Shown here one piece after another: positions 37,205 to 46,640 of a stretch of DNA of 64,000 bases; the first letter of the stretch is position 1; each line of letters starts with the position of its first letter. The DNA lies in assembly GCF_007991735.1 (NCBI RefSeq), contig NZ_BJYX01000019.1, positions 20,490 to 84,489 of the forward strand, read 5' to 3'. The notes below the pieces were generated by a model. The model saw nothing but the letters and a program-made list of their open reading frames with translations. It had not been told where the DNA came from and did not search any database. Both the position numbers and the translations under genes were made by a program. The DNA is from Terrabacter aerolatus (GTDB lineage Bacteria > Actinomycetota > Actinomycetes > Actinomycetales > Dermatophilaceae).

Positions 37205-39295
37205 TCAAAGGTTGGCTCGGCCTGCCTCGGCGAGCAGCCCGCGCGGGTCTGTCGCGCCCTCGGTGGCCTCCTCGGGAGCAGGGTGTGGGCGGCGCGGCCA
37301 CCAGAAGCGGTCGCCGAGGACGATCGCGATGGCCGGCACGAGCAGGGTGCGCACGACGAGGGTGTCCAGCAGGACGCCGACGCAGATGATGACGCCGATC
37401 TGGGCCAGGACGACGAGCGGCAGCACGCCGAGCACGGCAAACACCGCGGCGAGCAGGATGCCGGCGCTCGTGATGACACCGCCCGTGGCGGCCAGCCCGC
37501 GCAGCATCCCCTGGCGCGAGCCGTGGGTGCGCGACTCCTCCCGGGCCCGCGTCACGAGGAAGATGTTGTAGTCCACGCCGAGGGCGACGAGGAAGACGAA
37601 GGCGAAGAGTGGCGCACTGTCGTCGAGCGCGGAGAAGCCGAGGACCTTCGTGAAGATCCACCACGAGGCACCGACGCTGGCGAGGAACGTCGCGACGACC
37701 GTGGCGACGAGGACGAGGGGTGCGACGACCGAGCGCAGGAGCAGGCCGAGGGCCAGCAGGACGAGCGCGAGCACGATCGGGAAGATGACGAGCCGGTCGC
37801 GCGACGAGGCCTCGGCCTGGTCGAGAGCGACGGCCTCGGTGCCGGCCACGTGGCTCTGGGGGAGCGAGGTGAGTGCGGTGCGGAGGGCGCGCACGGTCTG
37901 CGTGGCCTCGTCGGAACCGGGCGCACCCTGGATCACCGCGTCGACCTCGGCGACGCCGTTCGCCTGCGTGACCGTGCGGGCGCCGGCGATGCCCTCGACG
38001 GACTTCGCGGCGGAGCTGACGGCGACGGGGTCGGCCGTCGTGACGATGACGGCCGGGTCCGCGCTGCCGGCCGGGAAGGACTGCGCGAGCCGCTCGCCGG
38101 CGGCGATGGCCTCGGGCTTCTTCAGGAACTGGTCGGAGGGCCCCAGTCCGGTGTCGATGGCGCCGATGCCGACCGCCATGATTGCGAGGACGACGAGAGT
38201 CACGCCGATGATCCGCCTCGGGTGGGCGGCGACGCGGTCACCGACCCGGCGCCACAGCGAATGGCCGTCGACGAGGGACGCCTGGCCCTCGCGCGGGACC
38301 TTGGGCCAGAAGATCCAGCGGTCGAAGACGACGAGCGCGGCAGGCAGGACGAGCAGGACGAAGACCGCGGCGACGACGACCCCGACGGCGCACGCGAGTC
38401 CGAGGCCCCGGGTCGCCGGGAAGAGCGCGAGGAGCAGCGTCAGCAACCCGATGACGACGGTGACCGCGCTCGAGAGGACGGCCCCCCCGGTCCGGCGCAG
38501 GGCGAGGGACATGGCCTCCCGCCGGTCGGCGTGGCTGCGCAGCTCGTCGCGGTAGCGCGAGATGAGCAGCAGCGCGTAGTCGGTGCCGGCGCCGAAGACG
38601 AGGACCGAGAGGATGCCGATCGTCGACTCGTCCCAGACGACGGAGAAGGCGGCCAGCGTGTGCGTGGCGAGCACGGCTGCGAGTCGGTCCGCGACACCGA
38701 CGACCAGGAGCGGGAAGATCCAGAGGATCGGGCTGCGATACGTCAGCACGAGCAGGAGGGCGACGACCGAGGCGGTGGCGATGAGCAGGCGGGTGTTGGC
38801 GCCCTCGAACACGGCAGCGAGGTCCGCCTGGACGGCCGCCGGTCCGGTGACCTGCGCTGTGACGCCGGCCGGCAGGTCGGCCTTGACGGTCTTGCGGATG
38901 TCACCGACGAGGGCGGCCGTGGCGCCGGCATCGGTCGCGTCCACCGGCACGACCGCGAGCGCCGCCGTGCCGTCCTCGCTGCGCTGCACCGGGGCCCGGC
39001 CGGCGGTCGGCAGCTGCGCGACACGGCCCTCGATCGCGGTGAGGTCGGCCGGGCTGAGGGTGCCCGACGACCTGCTGAAGACCACGACGGCCGTCGAGCC
39101 CTCGGACTCGGGCAGTCGCTCGCGGAGCTGGAGCGCGGCGGCGCTGTCCGAGCCCACGGGAAGGGCGTCGGTCGAGCTCGTCGTCCGCCCGGCCTCTCCC
39201 ACGACGCTGACGACGCCCATCGCCCCGGCCAACGCCAGGATGACGATCGCCACGGCCCACCACTTGCGCGTGATCCTGTCGGTCACCGAGCGCAC
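37205..39295 (-). CDS. MMPL family transporter
   Basis: This 696-residue RND-superfamily membrane protein has one N-terminal helix, a ~130-residue extracellular loop, a five-helix bundle with the GTDYALLLISRYRDEL motif, a second loop, and a second bundle with GVDYNIFLVTRAREE. The two Asp-Tyr motifs are the proton-relay site of MMPL proteins. These export lipids or drugs. The GTG at 39295 has GGAGG 6 bp upstream and precedes VRSVTDRITRKWW. It is divergent from a MarR regulator with an operator palindrome between them, so it is probably repressed by that regulator. Confidence 0.93.
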   Translation of the reverse strand: MRSVTDRITRKWWAVAIVILALAGAMGVVSVVGEAGRTTSSTDALPVGSDSAAALQLRERLPESEGSTAVVVFSRSSGTLSPADLTAIEGRVAQLPTAGRAPVQRSEDGTAALAVVPVDATDAGATAALVGDIRKTVKADLPAGVTAQVTGPAAVQADLAAVFEGANTRLLIATASVVALLLVLTYRSPILWIFPLLVVGVADRLAAVLATHTLAAFSVVWDESTIGILSVLVFGAGTDYALLLISRYRDELRSHADRREAMSLALRRTGGAVLSSAVTVVIGLLTLLLALFPATRGLGLACAVGVVVAAVFVLLVLPAALVVFDRWIFWPKVPREGQASLVDGHSLWRRVGDRVAAHPRRIIGVTLVVLAIMAVGIGAIDTGLGPSDQFLKKPEAIAAGERLAQSFPAGSADPAVIVTTADPVAVSSAAKSVEGIAGARTVTQANGVAEVDAVIQGAPGSDEATQTVRALRTALTSLPQSHVAGTEAVALDQAEASSRDRLVIFPIVLALVLLALGLLLRSVVAPLVLVATVVATFLASVGASWWIFTKVLGFSALDDSAPLFAFVFLVALGVDYNIFLVTRAREESRTHGSRQGMLRGLAATGGVITSAGILLAAVFAVLGVLPLVVLAQIGVIICVGVLLDTLVVRTLLVPAIAIVLGDRFWWPRRPHPAPEEATEGATDPRGLLAEAGRANL

Positions 39296-39313
39296 ACCAC
39301 ACCTCCGGATAGG

Positions 39314-39922
39314 ATGAGTAACAGGGTTACTCAGAAGATTACTAAGTTGGTGAGTGATATTAGCAGCAGGAAGAGCGCCGGGACACCACCGGCCCCGCGG
39401 CGTGCTCGGGCACCCCGGGGCGAGGCGACCCGTGACGGTTCTGCGCAGGCCCCCGACCGTCTCCCGGAGGTCGGGCTCGTCCCGGGCGTGCCCGCCTGGC
39501 GCACCACCGGCACCCTGTCGGCCCTCCAGGAGCTCGTCGAGGTGTCGGAGACCGTGCCCGCGGTCGTGGCCCGGAAGGCCGGGCTGAGCACGTCGGAGCT
39601 GCACTCGCTGCGCCACCTCATGCGCGGCCCGATCGGACCCGTGGACCTCGCCAAGGTGCTCGGGGTGACCTCGGCGGCGTCCTCGGGGGTCGTCGACCGC
39701 CTCGTGGGTCACGGGCACGCCGAGCGCCGCGCGCACCCCGACGACGGACGCCGGACCGAGGTCGTCATCACCGACAGCGGCCGCGCGGAGGTGCTGGCGC
39801 GGATGACCCCGATGTTCGAGAGACTGGCGGAGCTCGACGCCACGCTGGACGACCATGATCGCGTCGTCGTCGAGCGCTACCTCCGTGGCGCCATCGCCGC
39901 CATGAAGAACCTCATGGCCTGA
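39314..39922 (+). CDS. MarR family transcriptional regulator
   Basis: Residues ~60-200 form a MarR winged helix: VVARKAGLSTSELHSLRHLMRGPIGPVDLAKVLGVTSAASSGVVDRLVGHGHAERRAHPDDGRRTEVVITDSG. The DxRxx wing sequence PDDGRR is present. The ATG at 39314 sits inside the operator palindrome and in AT-rich DNA unlike the rest of the gene, so the true start may be later (GTG 39350 or 39488). It is divergent from the MMPL transporter and presumably represses it and itself; an effector cannot be predicted. Confidence 0.87.
   Translation: MSNRVTQKITKLVSDISSRKSAGTPPAPRRARAPRGEATRDGSAQAPDRLPEVGLVPGVPAWRTTGTLSALQELVEVSETVPAVVARKAGLSTSELHSLRHLMRGPIGPVDLAKVLGVTSAASSGVVDRLVGHGHAERRAHPDDGRRTEVVITDSGRAEVLARMTPMFERLAELDATLDDHDRVVVERYLRGAIAAMKNLMA
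39315..39333. promoter_or_regulatory. MarR operator palindrome between MMPL and MarR genes
   Basis: TGAGTAAC-AGG-GTTACTCA: perfect 8-bp arms with a 3-bp centre, in an AT-rich patch just upstream of the MMPL ribosome site. It overlaps the first codons of the longest marR frame. Binding here would block both promoters. Confidence 0.7.
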
Positions 39923-39983
39923 CCCGGGTCCGCCGATCTGGGCGCGTGCCGACCGCCGGGCACCGACCGCCCGACAAGCCTGC

Positions 39984-41231
39984 TCAGAGGTGGACGTTGA
40001 CCGCCTCGGCCGCCCGCTGGCCGGAGACCAGGGCGCCCTGGATCGAGGCCGTGTCCCGGTGGTCGCCGCAGACGAAGACGCCGTCGCCGAGCGTCACGGG
40101 CGACCTGACCTCGAGTGGTGGGGTCATCGCCGGCAGGGCCGCGGCGACGCGGTGACGGGTGACGACGCGCCAGTCGGAGGTGTCGCAGCCGTAGATCTCC
40201 CCGACGTGGCGCAGGACGTCGGCCTCGGGCGCGTCCCCGTCCGGTCGGTCGAGCAGGCACGTCGCCTCGACGAGGTGCCTGGTGGGCGGGGCGTAGCTCG
40301 GGGCCACGGCGGTCATGACGGCGGTGTTCCAGACCGGGCCGGGTGCCACGGAGTCGCGGCGACGCCCGTCGACGGCGACGAGCGGCAGCGTGTGAGGTGG
40401 CTCGGGCGCCTCGAACCACCACGTGACGAGGCCCTTGGTCGCCGGCTCCGGCAGTGCCGTGAGATCGGACGCACCGACGGGGTCGGTCGCGACGACGGCA
40501 CTGCGGGCCCGGAGCCGCCGGCCGTCGACACGGACGTCGACGCCGCCATGGACCGGCGTGATGCTCTCGACGTGGCTCTCCAGCCGCACCCGGTCGCCGA
40601 GCGGGGCGGCGCCCTGCTCGGGGAGGGCCTGCATGCCTGTCGCGGGCACTGCGGGGCGACCGAGCGCGAACATCCGGACGAGCAGCTTGGTGAAGTTCGC
40701 CGAAGAGGTGCCGTGGCTGTCGACGAGGACGCCGGCGAGGAACGGGTCGAGCACCTCGTGACGCAGCCGGCCCGTGACCCCGGCCTCGTCGAGGGACTCC
40801 GCGAGGGTCGAGTCCGGCTGTGCGAGAACGGTCTTCGGATCGGCGATGACTCGCGCGGTCCACCGGGTGACGCCGGCGAGCTCACGCGGGTGGAGGTAGC
40901 CGCTGCGCATCGTCCGGGCGAGCAGTCGGGGCTCGCGCACCGGGTCGGCGAGCACCTGCAGCCCGTTCGAGCGGCGCACGAGCACGCCCGACCCGAAGGG
41001 CTTGAGGTCGAGGGTCGACACGTCGACCCACCGCCGGACCGCGGGGTAGGCGGGGTTGAGCACCTGGAAGCCGCGGTCGCAGCGGAACCCGTCGACGACG
41101 TCGGTGCGGATGCGTCCGCCGACCGCGTCGGACGACTCGAGGACGACGACCTCGTGACCGAGCTCGGTCAGTCGTCGCGCACACCGAAGCCCTGCCAGCC
41201 CTGCCCCGACGATGACGACGTCAGCGTCCAC
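39984..41231 (-). CDS. FAD-dependent amine-oxidase-type oxidoreductase
   Basis: The protein has ~415 residues. The FAD-binding Rossmann motif (DADVVIVGAGLAGLRCARRL) is at the start, followed by the GG-doublet VLESSDAVGGRIRTD. The C-terminal FAD contact is GVFVCGDHRDTASIQGALVSGQRAAEAV. This layout is shared by protoporphyrinogen oxidases, phytoene desaturases and flavin amine oxidases; the substrate is not evident. The frame is open to 41369, but the extra 46 residues are low complexity, so GTG 41231 is preferred. Confidence 0.87.
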   Translation of the reverse strand: MDADVVIVGAGLAGLRCARRLTELGHEVVVLESSDAVGGRIRTDVVDGFRCDRGFQVLNPAYPAVRRWVDVSTLDLKPFGSGVLVRRSNGLQVLADPVREPRLLARTMRSGYLHPRELAGVTRWTARVIADPKTVLAQPDSTLAESLDEAGVTGRLRHEVLDPFLAGVLVDSHGTSSANFTKLLVRMFALGRPAVPATGMQALPEQGAAPLGDRVRLESHVESITPVHGGVDVRVDGRRLRARSAVVATDPVGASDLTALPEPATKGLVTWWFEAPEPPHTLPLVAVDGRRRDSVAPGPVWNTAVMTAVAPSYAPPTRHLVEATCLLDRPDGDAPEADVLRHVGEIYGCDTSDWRVVTRHRVAAALPAMTPPLEVRSPVTLGDGVFVCGDHRDTASIQGALVSGQRAAEAVNVHL

Positions 41232-41399
41232 GAAAGGATCACCCCACTGCTCGAGTCCGGCCCCCGGACGCAGCGTAGACCCCGCGGGGTGGCTGCGGGC
41301 GGCTGAGCGCGAGGCATCCGGAGCCGGTGGCCCGCCGGTCCGCGACGCGCCGTCAGCCGGTGACGACACGCCGCCACGACGGCGCGGCGCAGCGGTCCG

Positions 41400-42245
41400 T
41401 CAGATGGCGTGCAGCCGTCGCGACGCCTCGGGTGCCGCCGCCCGTCCGGCGTGCCGGCGCCACGCCGCGACCACGACGATCGCGGCGGCGACGACGGCAG
41501 CGACACCCGTCGCGACCGACCGTGGCTCGTCAGCGAGGCGACCCACCGCGATCCAGGCGAGACCCCAGGCCATCGCAGCGGCGACCGCCCAGCGCCCGCC
41601 GAGGCGACGGGCGAAGACGACGCCGAGCCCGGCCGCGACGGCGAGCACGGCCACCGCGGCCACCTGGTTGGCCGTGGCGCCGAGGTCGACTCCCGAGTCC
41701 ACGAGTGCCGCAGTGATGTTCGCGCAGGTCGCGACGGCGACCCAGCCGAGGTAGAGGCCGAACGTCCCGTCGAGCACGACTCGTTCCCACGTGGTCGCGG
41801 AGGGTGATCGCGTCAGACGGTGCAGCAGGACGCCGAGGCTCAGGGCGAGCGCGACGATGACGACGACGCTGACCCAGATCCAGCCCCGCTGGGTGACGAG
41901 CAGCCATGCGGCGTTGAGCACCATGGACGCGGCCGCGAGCCAGCCGGTGGTGCGCACCCGGTCGCGAACGGCGTTGACGGGCAGGGCCTGCCACACGGCA
42001 TACGCCAGCAGTCCCACGTAGATCGGGGTCCAGATCGAGAAGGCCGGACCGGCGGGCGCGACGAGGGTGGCGGTGGCGGCGAGGGCGCCCCCGGAGGACT
42101 CCTCGACCCTCGTGCCGAGCACCCCGACGCCGAAGAGCGTGCCGACGACGCAGAAGATCTCGGCGGCGACGACGGCGAACCGACGCACCTGGTCGGCGGT
42201 CGTCAGGTCGGGGCGCGGGCTGGCGGATGTGGTCACGTCGATCAC
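41400..42245 (-). CDS. TspO/MBR-related polytopic membrane protein
   Basis: The protein has 281 residues and about eight hydrophobic helices. The segments GPAFSIWTPIYVGLLAYAVWQALP and FGLYLGWVAVATCANITAAL resemble the conserved helices of tryptophan-rich sensory proteins, although it is longer than the classical 5-helix TspO. The first ~25 residues are cytoplasmic. No enzymatic residues are seen. It begins at GTG, 60 bp downstream of the DDAH gene on the same strand. A tetrapyrrole or light/oxygen-linked role is possible by family, not shown. Confidence 0.6.
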   Translation of the reverse strand: MIDVTTSASPRPDLTTADQVRRFAVVAAEIFCVVGTLFGVGVLGTRVEESSGGALAATATLVAPAGPAFSIWTPIYVGLLAYAVWQALPVNAVRDRVRTTGWLAAASMVLNAAWLLVTQRGWIWVSVVVIVALALSLGVLLHRLTRSPSATTWERVVLDGTFGLYLGWVAVATCANITAALVDSGVDLGATANQVAAVAVLAVAAGLGVVFARRLGGRWAVAAAMAWGLAWIAVGRLADEPRSVATGVAAVVAAAIVVVAAWRRHAGRAAAPEASRRLHAI

Positions 42246-42305
42246 CTCAGTCGCTCGGGAGATTGCTCATCCAGTTAGCGACCCTAACAGGCCGGGCGTT
42301 CGGCC

Positions 42306-43076
42306 TCACCCGCGCAGGCGCACCGACAGGCACGTGACGCAGCCCTCGAGTTTCTCGAACTCGGAGATGTCGACGGTCGTCACGTCGTGCCCACGGGCGG
42401 CGAGGAGCTGGGCCGTGCGCGGCGCGGACGCCGACAGGAGCACCGACATGCCGCCCAGCAGCACGACGTGCGCGCCGGACTCCTCCGGGACGGCGAGGAA
42501 CCGGGACCACACCGTCGGGTCGTCGACGAGCGGCGGGAAGCCGAGCACCGTGCCGTCCGGCAGCGCCGTGACCGCCGACTTGAGGTGCAGCACCTTCGAC
42601 ACCGGCACCGGGACGACCTCGACCCGGTGCCCCTCGAGCGCCTGCCGCAGCTGGTCGACCCCGGCCTGGTTGGTGCGGCCACCGACCCCGACCCACACGA
42701 CGTGTCCGTGCTTGAGCACGTCGCCGCCGTCGAGCGTGCCCGGCTCCTCGATCGCGACGGTGCGGTAGCCGTGGGCCTGCACCGCCTCGCGGACGCCGAC
42801 CTGCTCGGCGCGGCGCCCCGGAGCACCGGATCGGCACAGGACCGCGACGTCGCCGTGCACGACGACCTGGTCCTCGATGAAGACGCCGTCGGGACAGTCG
42901 TCGGCCGGTGCGGCCTCGACCACCGACCAGCCGCGACGGCGCAGGACGTCGACGTACTCCTGCCACTGCCGCAGAGCGAGGGCGCCGTCCACCGCGCCCG
43001 ACCGCTCGACGTGCGTCACGATCCCGTCCGCGAGTCGGGGGGACGGTCGGCGGACGAGCGCGAGGCGACGGTGCAC
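42306..43076 (-). CDS. Dimethylargininase (DDAH)-type amidinotransferase-superfamily hydrolase
   Basis: The protein has 256 residues and belongs to the guanidine-modifying superfamily. The acidic substrate-binding segment PDGVFIEDQVVV, the GTLDGGDVL loop, the catalytic His in LHLKSAV and the nucleophile Cys near 249 (TCLSVRL) are all present. This matches N(omega),N(omega)-dimethylarginine dimethylaminohydrolase, which gives citrulline plus dimethylamine. It could also act on arginine or a related guanidine compound. It starts at GTG 43076. Confidence 0.87.
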   Translation of the reverse strand: MHRRLALVRRPSPRLADGIVTHVERSGAVDGALALRQWQEYVDVLRRRGWSVVEAAPADDCPDGVFIEDQVVVHGDVAVLCRSGAPGRRAEQVGVREAVQAHGYRTVAIEEPGTLDGGDVLKHGHVVWVGVGGRTNQAGVDQLRQALEGHRVEVVPVPVSKVLHLKSAVTALPDGTVLGFPPLVDDPTVWSRFLAVPEESGAHVVLLGGMSVLLSASAPRTAQLLAARGHDVTTVDISEFEKLEGCVTCLSVRLRG

Positions 43077-43184
43077 GCGCTCACTCTAGGGGCGGCGACG
43101 CCGCCGGCGGCCTAGCGTGGAGGCGTCCCCGCGGCCGAGCACCCGCCGGCCGCCCGGCGGGGGAGACCTTGTCGCGGAAGGGAC

Positions 43185-43215
43185 TTGACCCTGACGCCGC
43201 GTGAGGCAACAGGCT
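43185..43215 (+). promoter_or_regulatory. MerR/TipA-type promoter with long spacer
   Basis: A TTGACC -35 is followed by an inverted repeat (CCTGACGC / GCGTGAGG, one mismatch, 43190-43206) placed between the promoter elements, as in tipA promoters. A MerR dimer would bind the repeat and realign the promoter. It lies ~30 bp before the regulator gene, so autoactivation is likely. Confidence 0.7.
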
Positions 43216-43243
43216 CGTCCGCATGACCGGAAGGACGCAGGAG

Positions 43244-44011
43244 ATGACCAGCTGGACGGTGGGACAGGTCGCCGAGCTCTTCGGCGTGACGGTGCGCACG
43301 CTGCACCACTACGACGAGATCGGCCTGCTCGTCCCGAGCGAGCGCTCGCGGGCGGGCTACCGCCTCTACACCGACAGTGACCTCGCGCGGCTGCAGCAGG
43401 TCGTGGTCTACCGGCGGCTGGAGATGCCGCTCGAGGAGATCGCGACGCTGCTCGGCGGCGGTGAGGACGCGGCCACGCACCTGCGCCGTCAACGCGCGAC
43501 GGTCATGTCCCGGCTGGACGAGCTGCGCGAGCTCGTCTCGGCCATCGACCGAGCACTGGAGAGAGAGATGAACGACCAGCCAGCCACCACCGAGGACCTC
43601 AAGGAGCTCTTCGGCGACGGGTTCAAGGACGAGTACCAGCAGGAGGCGGAGCAGCGCTGGGGCGAGACCGACGCATGGAAGCAGTCGGCCGCGCGGACCA
43701 AGGGCTACACCAAGGCCGACTGGGTGCAGGTCAAGGCCGAGGCGGACGCCGTCAACGCGGCCTTCGTCTCAGCCCTGCGCGCCGGGGAGCCCGCGACCGG
43801 CGACGCCGCCATGGACGCCGCCGAGCAGCACCGCCTCCACATCCAGGAGCGCTTCTACGACCTCACCCACGACTTCCACCGCGGGCTCGCCGACATGTAC
43901 GTCGCCGACCCCCGCTTCACGAAGACGTACGAGGACATCGCCCCCGGCCTCGCGGCATACGTCCACGACGCGATCCATGCCAACGCCGACCGGCACGCAG
44001 CCGCGGACTGA
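43244..44011 (+). CDS. TipA-like MerR regulator with TipAS drug-binding domain
   Basis: The protein has 255 residues. The MerR HTH (TVGQVAELFGVTVRTLHHYDEIGLLVPSERSRAGYRLYTDSDLARLQQV) is followed by a coiled coil and a TipAS domain (LKELFGDGFKDEYQQEAEQRWGETDAWKQSAARTKGYTKADWVQVKAEA). TipAS domains in TipAL-type proteins bind thiopeptide antibiotics and others bind varied ligands. ATG 43244 is preferred to 43223 because GGAAGGA is well placed before it. The tipA-like promoter upstream suggests autoinduction by the ligand. No obvious target gene follows. Confidence 0.92.
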   Translation: MTSWTVGQVAELFGVTVRTLHHYDEIGLLVPSERSRAGYRLYTDSDLARLQQVVVYRRLEMPLEEIATLLGGGEDAATHLRRQRATVMSRLDELRELVSAIDRALEREMNDQPATTEDLKELFGDGFKDEYQQEAEQRWGETDAWKQSAARTKGYTKADWVQVKAEADAVNAAFVSALRAGEPATGDAAMDAAEQHRLHIQERFYDLTHDFHRGLADMYVADPRFTKTYEDIAPGLAAYVHDAIHANADRHAAAD

Positions 44012-44020
44012 CCGCGCGCC

Positions 44021-44059
44021 GTGCCGGGCCGAGTGGTGCGCAGCCGCTCGGCCCGGCAC
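44021..44059. terminator. 13-bp hairpin between convergent genes
   Basis: GTGCCGGGCCGAG / CTCGGCCCGGCAC is perfect over 13 bp with a 13-nt loop. It lies between the TipA-like regulator and the minus-strand secreted-protein gene. Confidence 0.65.
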
Positions 44060-44075
44060 CTGCTGCCCTCCGCTC

Positions 44076-44564
44076 TCAGGCGCAGGACATGTGGTCGAAC
44101 GACACCGTCACGGTCCCGTTCGCGTTGAGCGTGGCCTGGGCGTTGTCGTGGAACTGCAGGTGCGACCCGTCCGAGCCGGTGGCGTTGACGTCGAACGTGC
44201 TGTGCTCCACGCCGTTGCGCAGGTTGTTCTCGTCACCGAACCACGTGGCGAAGTGGCCGGTGTAGGTGGCCTTCGAGGCGTCGTCGGGGGTGAAGGTGAA
44301 CCGGCCCTCCACGGTGCCCGTGAACCACGAGCCGGTCTTGTTGACGGTGCCGTGGAAGACCTGGTTCTCCAGGGCGTCGATCGTGCCCGGGTCGCCGGTG
44401 CACGGGTTGACGGTGGTGAAGACGTCGACGACGGCGTGCTGGTTGTCGGTGAAGGTGACGGCCCCGTTGCCCCCGGCTCCGGCCGCCCCCACCCCCGCCC
44501 CGGTGACCAAGAGCGCTGCCACGCCTGCGGTGGCGCACGCGCCACGAATCCTGAGTCGGCTCAT
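44076..44564 (-). CDS. Small secreted beta-rich protein, function unknown
   Basis: The protein has 162 residues. A signal peptide (MSRLRIRGACATAGVAALLVTGAGVGAAGA) precedes ~130 residues of alternating strands (VTFTDNQHAVVDVFTTVNPCTGDPGTIDAL, WFTGTVEGRFTFTP, HSTFDVNATGSDG, TVTVSFDHMSC). The two mature-region Cys are far apart and may bond. It resembles short exported actinobacterial beta-sandwich proteins I know only as hypothetical. It ends next to a bidirectional terminator. Confidence 0.75.
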   Translation of the reverse strand: MSRLRIRGACATAGVAALLVTGAGVGAAGAGGNGAVTFTDNQHAVVDVFTTVNPCTGDPGTIDALENQVFHGTVNKTGSWFTGTVEGRFTFTPDDASKATYTGHFATWFGDENNLRNGVEHSTFDVNATGSDGSHLQFHDNAQATLNANGTVTVSFDHMSCA

Positions 44565-44750
44565 GCGACTCCCCCTCTACAGATGTTTCCCGGTTGCCCC
44601 CGAGAGGGGTCTGGTGGCCCCACCTTCGAGGGTCCTCCCCGCCGTCCCGTGTCGCGGCGGAACCGCGAGAACCGGTGGTGCCCGTCACCGCGACGGACGG
44701 CGACGCCCACCAGCTGAGCGGGCCCGGACCCCGTCCGGGACACGCCGTAA

Positions 44751-45794
<1,044 letters not shown>

Positions 45795-45829
45795 CCCCGG
45801 CCCCTGCCTTCGCCCCAGCCCAGGCCCCG

Positions 45830-45900
45830 GCAACACACCGAGCAGTCGCCAACCCCGCACGGCTACAACCGTCGTGGTTGGCGACTGCTCGGTGTGTTGC
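45830..45900 (+). terminator. 25-bp perfect hairpin after asd
   Basis: The arms 45830-45854 and 45876-45900 are perfect complements over 25 bp with a 21-nt loop, which itself holds an ACGG/CCGT pair. It is the longest inverted repeat I found in the window and separates asd from tmk. No T-run and no flanking duplication are seen, so it is most simply an asd terminator. Confidence 0.7.
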
Positions 45901-45980
45901 GGGGTAGAGGGGTGGGGTGTGCGGCGCGGTGGCGTGAGGACGGGGGGCCTCGTGTCCGGGCAGTCGCATAGGGTCGGGGC

Positions 45981-46640
45981 GTGACGGAGAACCTCGCGGC
46001 CGCGACCCACCGAGTCGACACAGCCCCCGGGCTCTTCGTGTGCTTCGAGGGTGGCGACGGCGCCGGCAAGTCCACCCAGGCCCGGCTGCTGACCGAGGTG
46101 CTCGAGCAGCGAGGGCGTGAGGTCGTCGTGACCCGCCAGCCGGGTGGCACGCCGCTCGGCACGCAGATCCGCGAGCTCGTCCTGCACGGCGACCACGTCG
46201 CTGCCCGGGCCGAGGCGCTGCTCTTCGCGGCCGACAAGGCGCACCACGTCGACCAGCTCATCAGGCCGGCGCTCGCCGCGGGGCAGGTCGTCATCACCGA
46301 CCGCTACGTCGACAGCTCGATCACCTACCAGGGGGCCGGCCGCGAGCTCGGCCGCGACGAGATCACGGCGCTGCAGCACTGGGCCGTCGGCGGTCTGCTG
46401 CCCGACCTCACGATCGTCCTCGACGTCTCGCCCGAGGTGGGCCGGGAGCGGCGGGGCGACGAGCACGACCGCCTCGAGTCCGAGGCCGACGCCTTCCACG
46501 CTGCGGTGCGCCGCGGCTACCTCGAGCTCGCCGCGGCCGACCCCGGCCGCTACCTCGTCCTCGACGCGACCCAGACCGTCGAACGGCTCCACGCCGCCGT
46601 CGTGGACGGGGTCGACCGCGTGCTGGCCGGTCGCCCATGA
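45981..46640 (+). CDS. tmk: Thymidylate kinase
   Basis: The protein has 219 residues. The P-loop GGDGAGKST is at residues ~24-32, followed by VTRQPGGTPLG (DR-type motif RQPGGTP), ITDRYVDSSITYQGAGR and a lid RRGDEHDRLE. It phosphorylates dTMP to dTDP for DNA synthesis. The tmk-holB pair with a 4-nt overlap is a widespread bacterial arrangement. An N-terminal extension of ~18 residues precedes the P-loop strand. Confidence 0.96.
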   Translation: MTENLAAATHRVDTAPGLFVCFEGGDGAGKSTQARLLTEVLEQRGREVVVTRQPGGTPLGTQIRELVLHGDHVAARAEALLFAADKAHHVDQLIRPALAAGQVVITDRYVDSSITYQGAGRELGRDEITALQHWAVGGLLPDLTIVLDVSPEVGRERRGDEHDRLESEADAFHAAVRRGYLELAAADPGRYLVLDATQTVERLHAAVVDGVDRVLAGRP

